This document shows, one piece after another, positions 36,911-45,718 of a stretch of 64,000 bases of DNA. The translations under genes were made by a program, and so were the position numbers. The notes under the pieces were generated by a model. It searched no databases, was not told the DNA's origin, and saw nothing but the letters and a program-made list of their open reading frames with translations. The stretch is from Cellvibrionaceae bacterium. GTDB taxonomy: Bacteria; Pseudomonadota; Gammaproteobacteria; Pseudomonadales; Cellvibrionaceae. Numbering within the stretch: position 1 is the stretch's first letter; each line of letters starts with the position of its first letter. The stretch is from NCBI GenBank assembly GCA_021151825.1, contig JAGKWQ010000013.1, positions 38,265 to 102,264 on the forward strand, written 5' to 3'.

Positions 36911-37807
36911 ATGCAAACAACCTACGATGTCATTGTGATCGGCGGCAGCTACGCCGGTATGGCCGCTGCACTGCAAATTGCCCGCGGTCGCCGCCAGGTA
37001 TTAGTGATTGATGCCGGTGTACGCCGCAATCGTTTCGCGGAATTTTCCCATGGCCTGTTGGGGCAGGATGGCAAATCGCCCACCGCCATCGCCGAAGAAG
37101 CCAAAGCGCAATTGCTTGAATATCCCAATGTCACCTGGGTGCAAGGCGTGGCGGATTCCGCCGAAAAAACCGGCGATTTATTTACCGTCGTCAGTGGCAA
37201 TAAAACACTGACTGCCCAACGTTTAATACTCGCCACCGGCGTCACCGATCACTTACCGGCAATCCCCGGTTTGCAAGATCGCTGGGGCAAATCGGTTTTC
37301 CATTGCCCCTATTGCCACGGCTACGAATTGAATCAAGGCCCGCTTGGCGTACTCGCGACCAGCGAAGCCTCCCTGCATCAGGCGCTGCTAATTCCCGATT
37401 GGGGCCCAACCACCTTATTCACCAACAATTGCTTCACACCCGACGAAGCACAACGCCAACAATTGGCTGCACGCAATGTGAAAATAGAAACAGAAACCGT
37501 ACGCGAAATTGCGGGTGAGCAATCAGCCATCGTTAAACTCGACAACGGCAGATTAGTTGAATTAGCCGGATTGTTTGTTGCATCGCTCACCCAACCGTCC
37601 AATCGCATCGCGCAAGATCTGGGCTGCGAAATCGCCGAAAGCCCGGTTGGCTTTTATGTAAAAACCGATGAATTCAAACAAACTTCAATTGCCGGTGTAT
37701 TTGCCTGCGGCGATTTGGGAAGGCCAATGGGCAGCGTAACCTTTGCAATTGGCGATGGCGCGCTGGCCGGGTTTGCAACGCACAGGTCATTGATATTTGG
37801 AGTTTGA
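36911..37807 (+). CDS. Thioredoxin-reductase-like FAD/NAD(P) oxidoreductase
   Basis: A 298-aa flavoprotein. The FAD motif is VIVIGGSYAGMAAALQIARG; the redox-active pair is in FHCPYCHGYEL (CxxC); the C-terminal FAD segment is VFACGDLGRPMGSV. It probably reduces a small disulphide or peroxide partner. AAAAGGTGAG precedes the ATG. It forms a two-gene unit with the Rrf2 regulator, consistent with oxidative or electrophile stress control. Confidence 0.92.
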   Translation: MQTTYDVIVIGGSYAGMAAALQIARGRRQVLVIDAGVRRNRFAEFSHGLLGQDGKSPTAIAEEAKAQLLEYPNVTWVQGVADSAEKTGDLFTVVSGNKTLTAQRLILATGVTDHLPAIPGLQDRWGKSVFHCPYCHGYELNQGPLGVLATSEASLHQALLIPDWGPTTLFTNNCFTPDEAQRQQLAARNVKIETETVREIAGEQSAIVKLDNGRLVELAGLFVASLTQPSNRIAQDLGCEIAESPVGFYVKTDEFKQTSIAGVFACGDLGRPMGSVTFAIGDGALAGFATHRSLIFGV

Positions 37808-37827
37808 CGATCCGACCCAAAATGATT

Positions 37828-37865
37828 CATAAATAACCCATATGAAACCTTATGGTTTGTTTATG
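37828..37865. repeat. Imperfect inverted repeat after the oxidoreductase gene
   Basis: Bases 37828-37842 and 37851-37865 pair with three mismatches in 15 (CATAAATAACCCATA against TATGGTTTGTTTATG). Possible weak terminator; the rest of the 280-bp gap before the DUF924 gene shows no gene. Confidence 0.45.
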
Positions 37866-38088
37866 AGTCATTCATGTTGATTTTTTAATCATGATTATGC
37901 GATGAAGTAGAACTTCCCGAAATCGATAGACGCTTAATGTGGCGCCGGCAATTCCTCAATCCCTTTGCGTTTTACGGGCTACCGGAAGAATTGAATTTTG
38001 ACTCGTCACCACAGTCATAACCAGCATCATAAAACCGTTATATTTCCATGCTTATCATGGTCGCCATCTTTATCTGAGGAAAATAGTT

Positions 38089-38625
38089 ATGTACGAGGAT
38101 GTTCTCGATTTCTGGTTTAACGATCTTTCGCCGCAACAATGGTGGGTAAAAGATGAAAAACTGGACCAGGAAATCGCCCGCCGTTTTTCCACGCTCCACG
38201 CCCAGGCCGCACGCTGTGAATTATTCGATTGGCGCATGGCCGCCAAAGGCCGCCTGGCAGAAATAATTATCCTCGACCAATTCTCGCGCAATATTTACCG
38301 CGATACTCCCCAAGCCTTCGCCAACGACTCACTCGCTTTGGCACTCGCGCAGGAAGCCATGGCAGTTGATGCCGACAAAGCGCTGTCGCCGGTCGAGCGT
38401 AGCTTTTTATATTTACCATTCATGCACAGCGAATCCGCCAACATCCACAAAGTCGCGGTGATTTTATACAATGGCCTCGGCTTGCCCGATAACCTGGATT
38501 TCGAACTCCAGCATCAAAAAATCATCGACCGTTTTGGCCGCTACCCGCATCGCAATAACATTCTCGGCCGAACATCCACACCGGAAGAAATTGAATTTTT
38601 GCAGCAACCGGGTTCTAGCTTTTAA
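38089..38625 (+). CDS. DUF924 family protein
   Basis: A 178-aa soluble all-helical protein. DVLDFWFNDLSPQQWW at the N-terminus, IILDQFSRNIYRDTPQAFA and YLPFMHSESANIH are the standard conserved blocks of DUF924, a TPR-like family of unknown function widespread in proteobacteria. TGAGGA precedes the ATG. It stands alone. Confidence 0.9.
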   Translation: MYEDVLDFWFNDLSPQQWWVKDEKLDQEIARRFSTLHAQAARCELFDWRMAAKGRLAEIIILDQFSRNIYRDTPQAFANDSLALALAQEAMAVDADKALSPVERSFLYLPFMHSESANIHKVAVILYNGLGLPDNLDFELQHQKIIDRFGRYPHRNNILGRTSTPEEIEFLQQPGSSF

Positions 38626-38695
38626 AAAACCTTAATGGGTTGCCGTGCAGTGGCCATATTTTTCACAACTGAACTGTGTGGCCAACACATTATTG

Positions 38696-38986
38696 TTACT
38701 CGTCACCATCATGGTCGTTGATGACATAATTAGTATTGTTAGTTGTGCTAATTATGTCATTTAAAAAAGCTGACCATTTATAAAATGTCAGAAAAAAGTT
38801 GTCAGGCTGCAATTTCAAATTTCCATTTTCAATTCCAGCCAGGGCTAACTCATAGAAAGCGATTGGGAAATAAAATAAATCATTTTTCCCATACTGATTT
38901 TTTTCAGTGGCAAGCGCAAAAAAATTCACCACCACCCATCCCGCGCTTAATAATATTAATAATTGAAACTTTCTTTTTAATGACAT
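38696..38986 (-). CDS. Small protein with one N-terminal membrane helix
   Basis: A 96-aa protein with a hydrophobic segment (FQLLILLSAGWVVVNFFALA) that may be a signal anchor, and a C-terminal part rich in Asn/Asp (TTNNTNYVINDHDGDE). It has no family I recognise. It lies 15 bp after the HTH gene on the same strand and is probably the third gene of the DUF2975-HTH operon. Confidence 0.6.
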   Translation of the reverse strand: MSLKRKFQLLILLSAGWVVVNFFALATEKNQYGKNDLFYFPIAFYELALAGIENGNLKLQPDNFFLTFYKWSAFLNDIISTTNNTNYVINDHDGDE

Positions 38987-39001
38987 AGCCCTGGCAAGCC
39001 C

Positions 39002-39241
39002 TCAGTCCGCTGTTTCAATATCATTCATAAGCGTAGATTCTTTGGAAAACGCTAAAATATCTCCCGGTTGGCATTCCAACACTTCGCAAATTTTTTCCAA
39101 CGTATCAAAGCGTATTGCTTTAGCTTTGCCAGTTTTTAGTACGGATAAATTTTGCGGGGTAATATCCACTAATTCCGCCAATGTATTCAGCCGCATTTTG
39201 CGCTGGGCAAGCACTACATCCAGATTAACAATAATAGGCAT
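39002..39241 (-). CDS. YozG-like XRE helix-turn-helix regulator
   Basis: A 79-aa Cro/CI-type DNA-binding protein (NTLAELVDITPQNLSVLKTGKAKAIRFDTLEKICEVLECQPGDIL). GAGGAG precedes the ATG. It is 32 bp downstream of a DUF2975 membrane gene; this pair recurs in many bacteria and the membrane protein may control the regulator. The target is unknown. Confidence 0.9.
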   Translation of the reverse strand: MPIIVNLDVVLAQRKMRLNTLAELVDITPQNLSVLKTGKAKAIRFDTLEKICEVLECQPGDILAFSKESTLMNDIETAD

Positions 39242-39273
39242 ACAAACTCCTCGGGTTTATCAGGCAGTAAAAC

Positions 39274-39813
39274 CTATATGGTCAACTCGGATTCTTCATT
39301 AAGGTCGCACCCGATTTCCAGCGCCCACAACAACACATACATCAAACCAAAAAACATTAGTCCGAAAATAAAATTGCCATTTACTGAAACCGATATCGGC
39401 GAGCTTTGCATCGCGGTATAAATCCAGCTACCCAACAGCGTGCACAAATACAATCCGTAAATAATTAATCCATTGAACAGCGCTTTGCGTGCATGATCAA
39501 TTGCGGTCTTATTAAAAATATCGCCCGCAGCAAAAGACTGGATTAATGCACGAAAATGCCCAATCAACTTCAGCAACAGGAAAAAAATAATTGATACAAA
39601 CAGCGCGAACGAAATGCGCTGTAACCAAGTTAACTCCACCTCGCTAAACGAAGCTGACCCGATGGTGAAATTTCCTTTATTCGCCGTAAAAATTATTGCT
39701 AACCCAAGCACCCACGTCAGCAAAAATACATAACGGGCTACGGTCAGGCACACATACAAATAACGGCTGAACTGTTTAATCTGGATAATCCGCTCATGTC
39801 GCTGAACGTTCAT
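39274..39813 (-). CDS. DUF2975 family membrane protein
   Basis: A 179-aa protein with four membrane helices (about 20-45, 68-90, 115-140, 150-172). The start at 39813 is chosen because AAGGAG lies 7 nt upstream. GDIFNKTAIDHARKALFNGLIIYG is the conserved DUF2975 loop. It is translated just ahead of the XRE regulator and is probably its sensor or anchor. Confidence 0.88.
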   Translation of the reverse strand: MNVQRHERIIQIKQFSRYLYVCLTVARYVFLLTWVLGLAIIFTANKGNFTIGSASFSEVELTWLQRISFALFVSIIFFLLLKLIGHFRALIQSFAAGDIFNKTAIDHARKALFNGLIIYGLYLCTLLGSWIYTAMQSSPISVSVNGNFIFGLMFFGLMYVLLWALEIGCDLNEESELTI

Positions 39814-39875
39814 AGATAACTCCTTGGGCATTTATAGGTTTAGAGCCTTCATAATAACCTCAAAAGGTCATTTTG

Positions 39876-39912
39876 CAATATTTATTTATCGATAAACGAT
39901 AAATAAATATTG
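39876..39912. repeat. AT-rich perfect palindrome
   Basis: Bases 39876-39891 and 39897-39912 are perfect 16-bp inverted repeats with a 5-nt loop ATAAA. It lies 63 bp upstream of the DUF2975 start, where it may be an operator, at the left edge of the defence island. Confidence 0.65.
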
Positions 39913-40054
39913 TTTTGAAGTTATTAAACCCAACCCAAAACCCCGCCTGCGGATAACGACGAGGCTAGTACATTGCTGAAATAAAGGAAGAAACAGGAGC
40001 AGCAAGCTCGCCATGCTGCACAGCGAGACGTCGATCATCACTACCGGTTTAAAC

Positions 40055-40717
40055 TTACGTAAGAAAATCCCTAACCAACCCCCGCAATTCACCCTTAAGT
40101 CGCCGCGCCAACGTTTTAACATCATCAACAACCATTTGCTGCGGCTGCCCTTCACGCTGGTTTTGTTCTCCGCCAAATATGTCATCACGTATACGAATCC
40201 GCATAAAACCTTCATCATCGTCTCCATGCTCATAGTTACTTGTCGAATACTTGCCTGATGAAAGCTCACGCGGATCACGCAAACCTGCGCGTCCATCTAT
40301 CAACGCTTGCAAACGCATACGATCATTTACCAGTTTTTGTTTACGTGTCTGGATTGCAAAATAACTTTGCGCAAACACAATCGTCGCCCTGCGTGGATCA
40401 GCATGGTGAGCGATGAGATAACACGCATAGCGCGTCAACATAAAATCCTCAACATCACATTCCACATCACCATACGTTACATCACCACCCAAAATTGCTC
40501 CGCGCATAACACCGCGAAAATGATCCGCCGGTTCAAACTCAGTCGCACCACACGCACTAATCGCCCGCCGCAGTGCGATAGAAAAATTCACCCAATTGTC
40601 ATACCCCAACAATTCCTGCAAATCCCGCGCAAACCAGAATTCAATATCCTCCCCCGGCACGCGCCGCACTAAATTATCAAAGCGCGATTGCATGTCTTTT
40701 ACTTGCGTGTAGTCCAT
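40055..40717 (-). CDS. DinD-like (BRO-N family) protein
   Basis: A 220-aa protein. EFWFARDLQELLGYDNWVNF and YACYLIAHHADPRRATIVFAQSYFAIQTRKQ match DinD and the BRO N-terminal domain. E. coli DinD is damage-inducible and inhibits RecA filaments. The C-terminal third here departs from the usual DinD sequence and is shorter than the E. coli protein (about 275 aa). I see no obvious LexA box upstream. It lies at the left end of the defence island. Confidence 0.8.
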   Translation of the reverse strand: MDYTQVKDMQSRFDNLVRRVPGEDIEFWFARDLQELLGYDNWVNFSIALRRAISACGATEFEPADHFRGVMRGAILGGDVTYGDVECDVEDFMLTRYACYLIAHHADPRRATIVFAQSYFAIQTRKQKLVNDRMRLQALIDGRAGLRDPRELSSGKYSTSNYEHGDDDEGFMRIRIRDDIFGGEQNQREGQPQQMVVDDVKTLARRLKGELRGLVRDFLT

Positions 40718-41059
40718 GTGATTTTTACTCCTGTCCGTGTTGGAAATGAGGCGCTAGTCAATCATCTTTCTATCTAGAGAAAATAGTGGCACTCGACTTA
40801 CAAATGCCTCTGATGTAATGAGGCATATTTAACATTTCACTTGAGAATTAATATTCCCTAGCCTTCGGAATGTCTCTAACTTGTTGATTAATAAGACTTG
40901 TATTTATTCTAGTAATCTAAATACCCCCTCTTACTCATGGGGTTTTTAACCATAAAATAATGCATAGTTTAAATTTTATTATTTTTGTATAGCTTTGCTA
41001 TACAAATTAATAATTCTATAAACTTGGATTTGCTTTAAAAATAAGCTAATTTGTCTAGT
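40718..41059. other. AT-rich intergenic region upstream of abiEi
   Basis: A 340-bp, markedly AT-rich stretch between divergent dinD and abiEi genes. It must hold both promoters; the abiE operator IR1 is at 40985-41005. No coding region is supported. Confidence 0.55.
40985..41005 (+). promoter_or_regulatory. AbiE operator 1
   Basis: TTGTATAGC (40985-40993) and GCTATACAA (40997-41005) are perfect inverted half-sites with a 3-nt spacer (a further T/A pair flanks them). The site lies 55 bp before the abiEi start. AbiEi antitoxins are known to repress their own operon by binding two inverted repeats. Confidence 0.75.
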
Positions 41060-41071
41060 ATGACTATACAA
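41051..41071 (+). promoter_or_regulatory. AbiE operator 2, overlapping the start codon
   Basis: TTGTCTAGT-ATG-ACTATACAA repeats operator 1 with one mismatch; its 3-nt spacer is the ATG start codon itself. Centre-to-centre distance from operator 1 is 66 bp. Confidence 0.72.
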
Positions 41072-41911
41072 ACTGGCAGTAAATTAAACCTCCTGACTCA
41101 CTTGCTTCCCGAGGGTTTGCTAATAGATGCTGCCTGGCTAGAAGAAAAAGGCTATTCAAGGGCGTTGCGTCATCAATATGTTGGAGCGAATTGGCTGGAG
41201 CAACCGGCACGCGGAGTATTCCGTCGCCCACGCGGAAAGTTGAGCTGGGAACAAGTAGTAATCTCATTACAGGCGCTACTCAAATACCCCATTTCTGTTG
41301 GTGGCCGCACTGCACTTGAACTCGGTGGTTACGCTCACTACCTGCAACAAACCCAACAACACATACACCTTTACTCGGATAACAAATGTCCCGCCTGGCT
41401 GCTTAAACTTCCGCTGGAAGAAACCCTTGTAATTCACAATCGCACGCATTTTTTACCACCACCAGACATTGCATCAGAGTTATTTTCTCTTGATGATTCA
41501 ACCTCACTTGAAGAGGCTTTAGTGCCTGCCGGTTTAGCTGCGACGCCGTGGGGCAGTTGGGCATTCCCCTTAATTATTTCTACACCCGAACGCGCCTACC
41601 TGGAATTACTTGACGAATTACCGCAGCACGAAAGTTTTCATATGGCTGATGTGATTATGGAAGGCTTAACCAACCTGAGCCCACTCCGATTGCAATCCTT
41701 ATTGGAGGCAGCGAGCAGCATTAAAGTAAAACGTCTGTTTTTTCTTTTCGCCGAACGGCATAACCATGCGTGGCTAAAACGTCTTGATATCAGCAAGATC
41801 AATTTAGGCAAAGGCAAGCGCACGCTGGTAAAAGGCGGAAAGTTTAATACCAAATATCAAATCACTGTTCCCAAGGAATTTGCAGCGGAGTCTGTTAATG
41901 GCATTTACTGA
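41060..41911 (+). CDS. abiEi: AbiEi-family antitoxin/transcriptional repressor (type IV TA)
   Basis: A 283-aa protein starting at ATG 41060 inside operator 2; there is no clear ribosome site, so it may be translated from a near-leaderless message. The N-terminal winged helix (IDAAWLEEKGYSRALRHQYVGANWLEQPARGVFRRP) and C-terminal domain follow the AbiEi antitoxin pattern. It neutralises and represses the AbiEii toxin encoded downstream; the last 14 bp overlap that gene. Relatives cause abortive infection against phages. Confidence 0.88.
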   Translation: MTIQTGSKLNLLTHLLPEGLLIDAAWLEEKGYSRALRHQYVGANWLEQPARGVFRRPRGKLSWEQVVISLQALLKYPISVGGRTALELGGYAHYLQQTQQHIHLYSDNKCPAWLLKLPLEETLVIHNRTHFLPPPDIASELFSLDDSTSLEEALVPAGLAATPWGSWAFPLIISTPERAYLELLDELPQHESFHMADVIMEGLTNLSPLRLQSLLEAASSIKVKRLFFLFAERHNHAWLKRLDISKINLGKGKRTLVKGGKFNTKYQITVPKEFAAESVNGIY

Positions 41912-42821
41912 TATTTATCGCAAACAAGTTGAGTTATTAGTACGTACTATTCCCCATGTTGCACAAGAGGCCTGCTTTGCGCTAAAAGGCGGGACTGCAA
42001 TTAATCTATTTATCCGCAATATGCCACGGCTTTCAGTGGATATTGACCTCACTTATCTACCTGTTAATGATCGCGCACAAGCACTTCAGGAAATTGATCT
42101 CGCCTTAAAACGCATTGCAGATCGTATACGCAACAGAGAACCGCAGGTGCATATCGCAGAATCAGCACCACCCACGCAAAAAGAAATTACCAAATTAGTT
42201 ATTCGCACCCGCGAACGTGTGCAAATAAAAATTGAAGTTACGCCAGTATTGCGCGGCTGCGTTTACGAACCTGTACTAATGCCGGTCTGCGCGGCCGTAG
42301 AAAGGCAGTTCGGTTTTGCGGAAATGAATGTGCTTTCGTTTGCCGATTTATATGCAGGAAAAGTAATGGCCGCGCTGGACCGCCAACATCCACGCGATTT
42401 ATTTGATGTGCATCACCTGCTGAAAAACGAAGGTATTAACGATAAACTGCGCAATGCCATTATCATCTACCTGATCAGCCACGATCACTCCCCACACTCG
42501 CTCCTGAACCCGGTCCTGCAAGACATAACCCAGGACTTCGAACAAAACTTTGTCGGCATGACCGATGAACCAATTGAATTAGCCACACTACTAGATGCCA
42601 GGCAACAACTGATTACCAACATCACCGCCAACATGCCTGAGCATCACAAAAAATTCCTGTACTCCTTCTACAACCGCACACCGGAATGGGATTTGTTGGG
42701 AATAACAGAGGCACAAAACCTGCCTGCGGTACGCTGGCGGGAATTCAATTTAGATAAATCGGGTAAAGGCACCAAAGAGGCGCTGCTGGAAAAACTCGCG
42801 GGCGTAATTGGAAAACAGTAA
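41898..42821 (+). CDS. abiEii: AbiEii-family nucleotidyltransferase toxin
   Basis: A 307-aa toxin starting at 41898 (GGAG upstream) and overlapping abiEi by 14 bp. The nucleotidyltransferase motif is FALKGGTAINLF...LSVDIDLTY (G-G/S-x9-DxD type), and ADLYAGKVMAALDRQHPRDLFDVHHLL is the conserved AbiEii block. Relatives transfer nucleotides to tRNA acceptor stems or another RNA and halt growth. It forms a complete TA operon with abiEi. Confidence 0.9.
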   Translation: MAFTDIYRKQVELLVRTIPHVAQEACFALKGGTAINLFIRNMPRLSVDIDLTYLPVNDRAQALQEIDLALKRIADRIRNREPQVHIAESAPPTQKEITKLVIRTRERVQIKIEVTPVLRGCVYEPVLMPVCAAVERQFGFAEMNVLSFADLYAGKVMAALDRQHPRDLFDVHHLLKNEGINDKLRNAIIIYLISHDHSPHSLLNPVLQDITQDFEQNFVGMTDEPIELATLLDARQQLITNITANMPEHHKKFLYSFYNRTPEWDLLGITEAQNLPAVRWREFNLDKSGKGTKEALLEKLAGVIGKQ

Positions 42822-42842
42822 ATCTCACGTCGAAAAACCCTC

Positions 42843-42952
42843 ATTTTTTAAACATTAAGGCTAGACATGTACGCGCAATCAACATAACCTCCACCTCATG
42901 TCGATAAATATGGATTTTTTAAACATGAAAAAGGTTAGATATGTTAATCAAT
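42843..42952 (+). repeat. Imperfect duplication of the fic leader and start region
   Basis: ATTTTTTAAACATTAAGGCTAGACATGT from 42843 recurs with changes from 42914, where it includes the ATG of the fic gene (42941). The first copy's ATG at 42867 opens only a short frame. This looks like a small tandem duplication of the 5' region, or a decayed start of an earlier copy. Confidence 0.55.
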
Positions 42953-44062
42953 GAGCCGGTCTTTAACCCTTCGCAGCCTTATAACAACCTCCCGGCGTTG
43001 CCGCCAGCGGCGGAGTTGGAAACTATCCAGATACTTAAAGCCTGCATCACCGCTCGTTCTGCACTTGCCGAGCTTAAACAGGCGGGCGAGTTATTACCTA
43101 ATCAGGGGTTGTTGATAAACATGCTTCCCTTATTAGAGGCAAAAGACAGTTCGGAAATCGAAAATATAGTCACCACCAGCGACCGCCTGTTTCAATATGC
43201 ACAAGATGGAGAAGAGTCCCAGGCTGACCCAGCCACCAAAGAAGCATTGCGCTATCGCACTGCGCTCCACCAGGGGTTTATTGCACTCAATGATCGCCCG
43301 TTAAATACCCTCACTGCTGTGACCGTATGCTCCACCATCAAAGGTACAGCCATGGATATTCGCAACGTACCTGGCACAAGCATCATGAATACAGCAACCG
43401 GTGAAATCATTTATACCCCACCTGCTGGCGAACAAATCATTCGCGATTTGCTCTCCAATTGGGAACGTTATTTACATGCAGATGACGACCTTGACCCATT
43501 AATTCGTATGGCCGTATGCCATTACCAATTTGAAGCCATACATCCATTTATCGATGGCAATGGCCGCACCGGACGCGTCCTCAATAGTTTGTTTTTAATT
43601 GAACGCGGTTTGCTGACATTACCCATTCTTTACCTCAGCTATTACATCTTGCGTCACAAGAATGATTACTATCGTTTATTGCGGCAAGTTACCAGCCAGC
43701 AAAACTGGCAAGAGTGGATTATCTACATGCTCACCGCTGTTAAGGAAACAGCCCAATGGACAACACGAAAAATCAGCGCGGTACGTGAACTCAACGAGCA
43801 CACCACCAGTTACATTCGCCAGCAGTTACCAAAAATTTATAGCCGGGCATTGGTGGATAAAATTTTTGAGCAACCTTATTGCCGCATTCAAACATTAGTG
43901 GATGCCGGGATCGCACAACGTCAAACCGCATCCGTTTATTTAAAGAAACTGGCGGAGATTGGTGTATTGGTTGAAACCCCGGTCGGTAAAGAAAAATTGT
44001 TTGTTCACCCAAAGCTGATGCAATTGATGACGACGGATAATGATGAGTTTGTGCGGTACTGA
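42941..44062 (+). CDS. Fic family AMP-transferase-like protein
   Basis: A 373-aa class II Fic protein. The active site is IHPFIDGNGRTGRVLN (HPFxxGNGRxxR); the N-terminal autoinhibitory helix has SSEIEN, matching [S/T]xxxE[G/N], whose Glu blocks ATP. The C-terminal winged helix (IQTLVDAGIAQRQTASVYLKKLAEIGVLVE) suggests DNA or RNA binding. Fic enzymes attach AMP to target proteins. It lies 119 bp after the abiE operon in the island and may be a stress or toxin function. Confidence 0.9.
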   Translation: MLINEPVFNPSQPYNNLPALPPAAELETIQILKACITARSALAELKQAGELLPNQGLLINMLPLLEAKDSSEIENIVTTSDRLFQYAQDGEESQADPATKEALRYRTALHQGFIALNDRPLNTLTAVTVCSTIKGTAMDIRNVPGTSIMNTATGEIIYTPPAGEQIIRDLLSNWERYLHADDDLDPLIRMAVCHYQFEAIHPFIDGNGRTGRVLNSLFLIERGLLTLPILYLSYYILRHKNDYYRLLRQVTSQQNWQEWIIYMLTAVKETAQWTTRKISAVRELNEHTTSYIRQQLPKIYSRALVDKIFEQPYCRIQTLVDAGIAQRQTASVYLKKLAEIGVLVETPVGKEKLFVHPKLMQLMTTDNDEFVRY

Positions 44063-44391
44063 AATAGAATAACTCTCTTCTCGCAACTAATTTTCCAACC
44101 CTTAACCACTTCCCAAAACGATCATTTTCGTAGCCTCACGAAAATGATCGGCAGATCACAACCACCCAACCCACAAACCTAGTCCCGATTTCACTAATAA
44201 CAATGGCCACCGCCTCAAGCCAGCTATCACTCCATTTGCCCAATGGATAGTGGCCAATGGCTTACAAAATCCCCTTATATAATGGGATGTATTTCTCAAA
44301 ATCCTTGGCTATAGTAGAGACTTGCGAAAAATCAGATATAACACGTTAAACCAAGCATGTGGACAGAATGCAAACAGGACGATATTTATAA
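44063..44391. other. Intergenic region between fic and EcoRII-like gene, with hairpin
   Basis: A 329-bp gap. A perfect 13-bp hairpin lies at 44119-44131 / 44138-44150 (CGATCATTTTCGT with a 6-nt loop AGCCTC). Further on there are short repeats of TGGCCAC/GTGGCCA. No gene is seen. Confidence 0.5.
44119..44150. repeat. Perfect 13-bp hairpin after fic
   Basis: CGATCATTTTCGT (44119-44131) pairs fully with 44138-44150, loop AGCCTC. On the minus strand it is followed by CGTTTT, on the plus strand by no T-run; function as a terminator is uncertain. Confidence 0.6.
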
Positions 44392-45702
44392 ATGAGCAAT
44401 AATTATTTAACTCTATCGGATAGAGAAAATGAATTCACCTTTGAAAAGGACATAGCAGAATCAAATCCTGCAACATACCTTGGGGAGAGCATTCGAGGAA
44501 TTGCGGAATGGATTGAAGAAATAAAAACAGTTGATTGTTTATTTTATGCGAAGCGCTTATCTGGAAATGATACAGGAGCAACTAAATCACATCAGGCCGG
44601 AATTTATTTTCCAAATAAGGTTATGGCTGATGTTTTCCCTGAAATAGATCGTATTGATGTGCACAATCCTGATCATCTTTTTAAAGCGAAGGTAGACTCA
44701 CATAGCTTGCCAGAGCAAGAATTAAGAGTAATTTATTACAACGGAAAACCCAGAGGTGATGGAACTAGAAATGAAAAAAGGATTACTCGCTGGAAAGAAA
44801 CAGCAGAAAATACCCCCTTGCAAGATTCGAATAATACTGGTGCTTTAGTTTTATTTGCATTTTTAAAGCAACAGAAGGAAAAAAATTCTGAATATTTAAA
44901 AATATGGGTTTGCAATAATCTTGAAGAAGAAGCGTACGCTGAATTGATCCTAGGGGAGGTTATTCCAGGCAGTGGTGTATTCGGAGAGCCATTAAGCATT
45001 TTTGGAGGATTTCAACTTCCTAATGGAAAATTACAAAACCCAAACTTATTACCATCCTATTGGAAAGAGGTATTTCCGAGCGGTCAAGACATCCTTAATT
45101 TTCTTTTTGAAAAATACTCTTTTCTTGATTTAACCCCAGATGAAAGACTGATCAAACGTAGGACAAAAGAGTTTGATTTATTCAAGACAATCGAGAACAT
45201 TCACAGCATGCCCTTGATTAACAACGGATTTGATAACATTGAGGACTTTATTGCAATAGCAAACTCGATCACCAATAGAAGAAAATCCAGATCTGGAAAA
45301 TCCTTGGAAATTCATCTGGACAAAATTTTTACGGAAGAAGGATTAGTAAACTTTAGCTCCCAATGTGTAACTGAAAATAATAAGAAGCCTGATTTCATTT
45401 TCCCTTCTCATAAAGCGTACCATGATAAAGATTTTCCGGAGCATAAATTACGTATGCTTGCGGTTAAAACAACTTGTAAAGATAGATGGCGCCAATTGCT
45501 CAATGAGGCACATCGAATTAAAAATCCATTCCTTTTTACACTTCAGGAGGGCGTTTCGGTAAACCAATATAAAGAAATGAAGCATGAGGGAGTTACATTG
45601 GTAATCCCGGAACCTATTCGTAAAACTTTTCCTGAAGAAATAAGAGGAGAGTTATTTAATTTGGCCGAATTTATAGAGCAGACCAAAAGCCTGCAACTTT
45701 AA
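44392..45702 (+). CDS. EcoRII-like type II restriction endonuclease
   Basis: A 436-aa nuclease resembling EcoRII (about 400 aa). The N-terminal effector-binding B3-like domain contains DCLFYAKRLSGNDTGATKSHQAG; the C-terminal catalytic domain has RRKSRSGKSLEIHLDKIF, KPDFIFPS and MLAVKTTCKDRWRQLLNEA (PD-(D/E)xK-like core). EcoRII cuts at CCWGG and needs two sites. It is transcribed before an inverted HNH gene and the Dcm-like methylase. Codon use is AT-rich. The cut site is inferred from the family. Confidence 0.88.
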   Translation: MSNNYLTLSDRENEFTFEKDIAESNPATYLGESIRGIAEWIEEIKTVDCLFYAKRLSGNDTGATKSHQAGIYFPNKVMADVFPEIDRIDVHNPDHLFKAKVDSHSLPEQELRVIYYNGKPRGDGTRNEKRITRWKETAENTPLQDSNNTGALVLFAFLKQQKEKNSEYLKIWVCNNLEEEAYAELILGEVIPGSGVFGEPLSIFGGFQLPNGKLQNPNLLPSYWKEVFPSGQDILNFLFEKYSFLDLTPDERLIKRRTKEFDLFKTIENIHSMPLINNGFDNIEDFIAIANSITNRRKSRSGKSLEIHLDKIFTEEGLVNFSSQCVTENNKKPDFIFPSHKAYHDKDFPEHKLRMLAVKTTCKDRWRQLLNEAHRIKNPFLFTLQEGVSVNQYKEMKHEGVTLVIPEPIRKTFPEEIRGELFNLAEFIEQTKSLQL

Positions 45703-45718
45703 TATTCATTGCTCTGAA

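Noticed and set aside
39886..40296. An open frame on the minus strand overlapping the 3' part of dinD
   Set aside because: It lies in another frame of the better-supported DinD-like gene, its product has no recognisable domain, and it lacks a ribosome site.
40718..40800. A LexA (SOS) box upstream of the DinD-like gene
   Set aside because: No CTG-N10-CAG-type palindrome with the expected centre is seen.
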